64,000 nt of DNA from an uncultured Oscillospiraceae bacterium. Lineage in GTDB: Bacteria > Bacillota > Clostridia > Oscillospirales > Oscillospiraceae. The notes beneath the pieces were generated by a model, which was given only the letters and a program-made list of their open reading frames with translations, was not told where the DNA came from and ran no database searches. Shown here piece after piece: positions 61,786-64,000 of the stretch. The position numbers and the translations under genes were made by a program. Within the stretch, counting starts at the first letter, position 1. Every line of letters begins with the position of its first letter. The stretch lies in NCBI GenBank assembly GCA_934660965.1, contig CAKUIM010000006.1:1-64000 (forward strand), in the 5' to 3' direction.

Positions 61786-63591
61786 ATGAAAAGAAAATTC
61801 GTACAAACTGTGGTGCTTTCCCTGACTGCGGCCCTTGGTATCTCCCTTGCCGCCTCCGCTGCCTGGGTTCCGTCCATTCCGGACGGGAGCTACGACCCCG
61901 GCATCGGCGGCACGGTGGTGGTCCCCGGCGGGATTGACCCGATCCAGCCCGGCACCGGCACCGCCATCGGGGACCGTATCATGCGCATCGGCATCTATTA
62001 CGGCAGCGGCGGTAAATACGCCGCAAGCCTGCGCAATGTGGTGGGCAGCGGCTTCCAGTTCGGCTACTACGACAGTGCCAGCGGCAGCGAGGTCTTTGTC
62101 CCCCTGGCCGTCACCGACCGCACCCGCATTACGGTGGTGCGCACCTATAACGTCTACCTGGACGGCGCCGGCGGCTATACCGACACGGACATGGGCTTTG
62201 GCGCCGTGGGCTGGTATCATGTGCAGCTGCCCGGCGGCTTCGCGACCTACCAGGAGGCCGCCATGGCCGCTCAGCAGTATTCCGGCGGCTTTGTGTCCTA
62301 TACAGGCGGGATGTTCTATGTGCGCATGGGCGCCTACACCAACGCCCAGGAGGCCTATGCCGCGGCGGCCAATATGGGCGCCAGCGTGGGGGAGACCTCC
62401 GGCTGGGGCATGAGCGTTGTGGAGACGGGCACAGCCAACATCCTCTTCCAGTACGACGATATGGGCGCCGGAACCGGCCTTGGGGTGGAGCCTGTCTCCG
62501 TCACCGGCCAGAAGGCGGTGACCAAGTGCGGCTATCCCTATTACGGCGGCTTCCGGTTCGAGCGCTTTGCATCCTATGACGGGCTGATGACCGTTGTGAA
62601 TCTCATCCGCATGGACGACTATGTCAAGGGCGTCGTCCCCTATGAGAGCTCCGCCTCCTGGCCCATCGAGGCCCTCAAGGCCCAGGCGGTGTGCGCCCGG
62701 ACCTATGCCCTGACCCACATCAAGTCCGCTCATCAGCGGGGCTTCCACTTCGACCTGTGCGACACCACCGACTGCCAGGCCTACAAGGGCGTCTACAGCA
62801 ACAGCCTGGCCTATAAGATCGATGAGGCGGTAGACGGCACCGCCGGCGTCACGGTAATGTATGAGGGGCAGTACTGCGATACGGTCTATTCCTCCTCCAA
62901 CGGCGGGGCCAGCGAGTCTGCCGTAAACGTCTGGGGCAAGGACCTGCCCTATCTCATCGGCAAGGAGGACCCCTTTGAGGCCCTCATCGCGGACACCATC
63001 CCCAACTACAACTGGACCATCACCTACACCGGGCAGGAGCTTCAGCAGGCGCTCATCGCCAACGGCTGGAACGCCGGCGAGGTGGTGGAGGTGAAGACTG
63101 AGTTCACTGAAATGGGCAACGTCTATGCCCTGACCTTTGTGGACACCAACGGCAAGTCGTTCTCCGTCTACAAGACCTCCTGCCGCACCTTCCTGAAGCT
63201 GCGCTCCATGCGCTACACCGTCTCGGGCAACCAGGGGGGCAGCGTGACCCCTGGCGGTTCTTCCTCTTCCGGCCTTGTGACCGATACCGGCGCGGCGATC
63301 GACCTGACCCAGGGCGTCACGGTCATCGATGGAAATGGCAATTTCACCACCGTCACCGGCGGCTACCTCATCACCGGGGCGGGCACAGTGCAGCCGGTGG
63401 AGACCACGCCCTCCAACACTGGTTCCTCCGGCCAGGTGGGCCAGGCGAGGGGCAATGTATTCTACTTTACAGGCACTGGCTGGGGCCATAATGTAGGCCT
63501 GAGCCAGTACGGCGCCTGCGCCATGGCCCAGCAGGGGTATACCTTCCGCCAGATTCTGGAATTCTACTATACAGGGGTTACGGTATCTTGA
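61786..63591 (+). CDS. SpoIID/LytB-domain secreted protein with SPOR-like repeat
   Basis: The 601-residue protein has a signal peptide (about 1-27), SPOR-like repeats (about 135-215, WYHVQLPGGFATYQEAAMAA and FYVRMGAYTNAQEAY) and a SpoIID domain (about 265-480). The latter has the catalytic-Glu stretch VVPYESSASWPIEALKAQAV, the CDTTDC cysteine pair and, after a linker, GWGHNVGLSQYGACAMA at the end. SpoIID is a lytic transglycosylase that cuts denuded glycan strands, in engulfment or vegetative cells; the added SPOR-like part suggests binding to peptidoglycan. ATG 61786 is chosen, with GGAG 7 nt upstream. Confidence 0.88.
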   Translation: MKRKFVQTVVLSLTAALGISLAASAAWVPSIPDGSYDPGIGGTVVVPGGIDPIQPGTGTAIGDRIMRIGIYYGSGGKYAASLRNVVGSGFQFGYYDSASGSEVFVPLAVTDRTRITVVRTYNVYLDGAGGYTDTDMGFGAVGWYHVQLPGGFATYQEAAMAAQQYSGGFVSYTGGMFYVRMGAYTNAQEAYAAAANMGASVGETSGWGMSVVETGTANILFQYDDMGAGTGLGVEPVSVTGQKAVTKCGYPYYGGFRFERFASYDGLMTVVNLIRMDDYVKGVVPYESSASWPIEALKAQAVCARTYALTHIKSAHQRGFHFDLCDTTDCQAYKGVYSNSLAYKIDEAVDGTAGVTVMYEGQYCDTVYSSSNGGASESAVNVWGKDLPYLIGKEDPFEALIADTIPNYNWTITYTGQELQQALIANGWNAGEVVEVKTEFTEMGNVYALTFVDTNGKSFSVYKTSCRTFLKLRSMRYTVSGNQGGSVTPGGSSSSGLVTDTGAAIDLTQGVTVIDGNGNFTTVTGGYLITGAGTVQPVETTPSNTGSSGQVGQARGNVFYFTGTGWGHNVGLSQYGACAMAQQGYTFRQILEFYYTGVTVS

Positions 63592-64000
63592 AAACAGCTG
63601 ATTTTAACTTTGATCTTCCTCCCGAGCTCATCGCCCAGACGCCCCTTGAGCGCCGGGACGGCTCCCGGCTGATGACGCTGGACAAGCGCACCGGCGAAAT
63701 CGGAGACCGGCATTTTTACGACCTGCCCAGCCTGCTCCGGCCGGGGGACTGCCTGGTGCTCAACGACAGCCGCGTTCTGCCCGCCCGCCTTCTGGGCCGC
63801 CGCTCTGGCGGCGGGGCCTGCGAGGTGCTGCTGCTTATCGACAGGGGGGACAACGTGTGGGAGTGCCTGGTGCGCCCGGGCAAGAAGCTGCGCCCCGGCG
63901 CCGCCGTCACCTTTGGCGAGGGGGAGCTCACCGCCGAGATCATAGGGGAGACAGAGGGCGGAAACCGCCTGGTGCGCTTTCACTATGAGGGCATTTTTCT
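63588..64000 (+). CDS. queA: tRNA preQ1(34) S-adenosylmethionine ribosyltransferase-isomerase, partial
   Basis: The first 137 codons of QueA are present: FDLPPELIAQTPLERRDGSR, DLPSLLRPGDCLVLNDSRVL and PARLLGRR. The enzyme makes epoxyqueuosine in tRNA. The start is a TTG at 63588 that overlaps the preceding stop (TTGA), with AGGGG upstream. The gene runs off the window end. Confidence 0.95.
   Translation, partial: MKTADFNFDLPPELIAQTPLERRDGSRLMTLDKRTGEIGDRHFYDLPSLLRPGDCLVLNDSRVLPARLLGRRSGGGACEVLLLIDRGDNVWECLVRPGKKLRPGAAVTFGEGELTAEIIGETEGGNRLVRFHYEGIF

Overview
The window is a GC-rich (roughly 60-65% by eye), densely packed chromosomal segment of a spore-forming-lineage Firmicute, most likely a member of the Oscillospiraceae/Ruminococcaceae (Flavonifractor/Oscillibacter-like). 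Support comes from the IspH-ribosomal protein S1 fusion, GerW/YtfJ, a SpoIID-domain protein, DUF1292, the scpA-scpB-DUF2953-gerW-dacF order, strong AGGAGG ribosome binding sites and sigma-A-like promoters. The species is inferred, not proven.

Layout: (1) 1-13.8 kb, genome maintenance: smc, uvrB (with an SOS-like operator), a YbaK deacylase, uvrA, a GNAT protein, small membrane proteins and recD2. (2) 13.9-26.6 kb, mostly one direction: VTT membrane protein, scpA-scpB, DUF2953, gerW, D-Ala-D-Ala carboxypeptidase, rluB, an RpiR-type regulator, an HI0933 flavoprotein, cmk-plsC-ispH/rpsA, a DUF362 ferredoxin-like protein and deoC. (3) 26.7-35.4 kb, a minus-strand purine operon purE-purC-purF-purM-purN, then a ZTP riboswitch/terminator, then purO-purH(transformylase only)-purD and an XRE regulator. 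(4) 35.5-43.2 kb, cell-surface genes (glycosyltransferase, glycosyltransferase-CsaB fusion, DUF4330), PAP2 phosphatase, TcdA, a membrane foldase, a structured ncRNA candidate and DUF1292. (5) 43.4-56 kb, PBP1A with a zinc-ribbon-like insert, a large secreted repeat protein, tRNA-Arg, pyrE-radC, uppP, ftsK and an SLH protein. (6) 56-64 kb, an intergenic repeat, rodA/ftsW, tsaE-tsaB-upp, dapA-asd, a SpoIID protein and the start of queA.

The most unusual signal is a pair of related ~120-130 bp, hairpin-rich, non-coding elements placed in gene-sense orientation exactly at the 3' ends of smc (78-208) and uvrA (9489-9618). At both sites the last 72-77 bp of the gene are duplicated perfectly on the far side of the element. 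At both sites the element begins with a 10-13 nt segment that is the reverse complement of the host gene's own sequence at the start of the duplication. The element cores share long identical blocks (GTACAAGCGTTTTGC, GCAAAACCTTGGCGCAAGG, CGGGGTCCCC) and stems whose two arms change together. This looks like a mobile structured element with target-templated ends that spares its host genes; I do not recognise it as a described family.

Other points of interest: a PurF whose N-terminal catalytic cysteine is absent, a split IMP synthesis step (archaeal-type PurO plus a PurH transformylase domain) under a ZTP riboswitch, a possible leader-peptide attenuator before purE, and a degenerate repeat array behind rodA.
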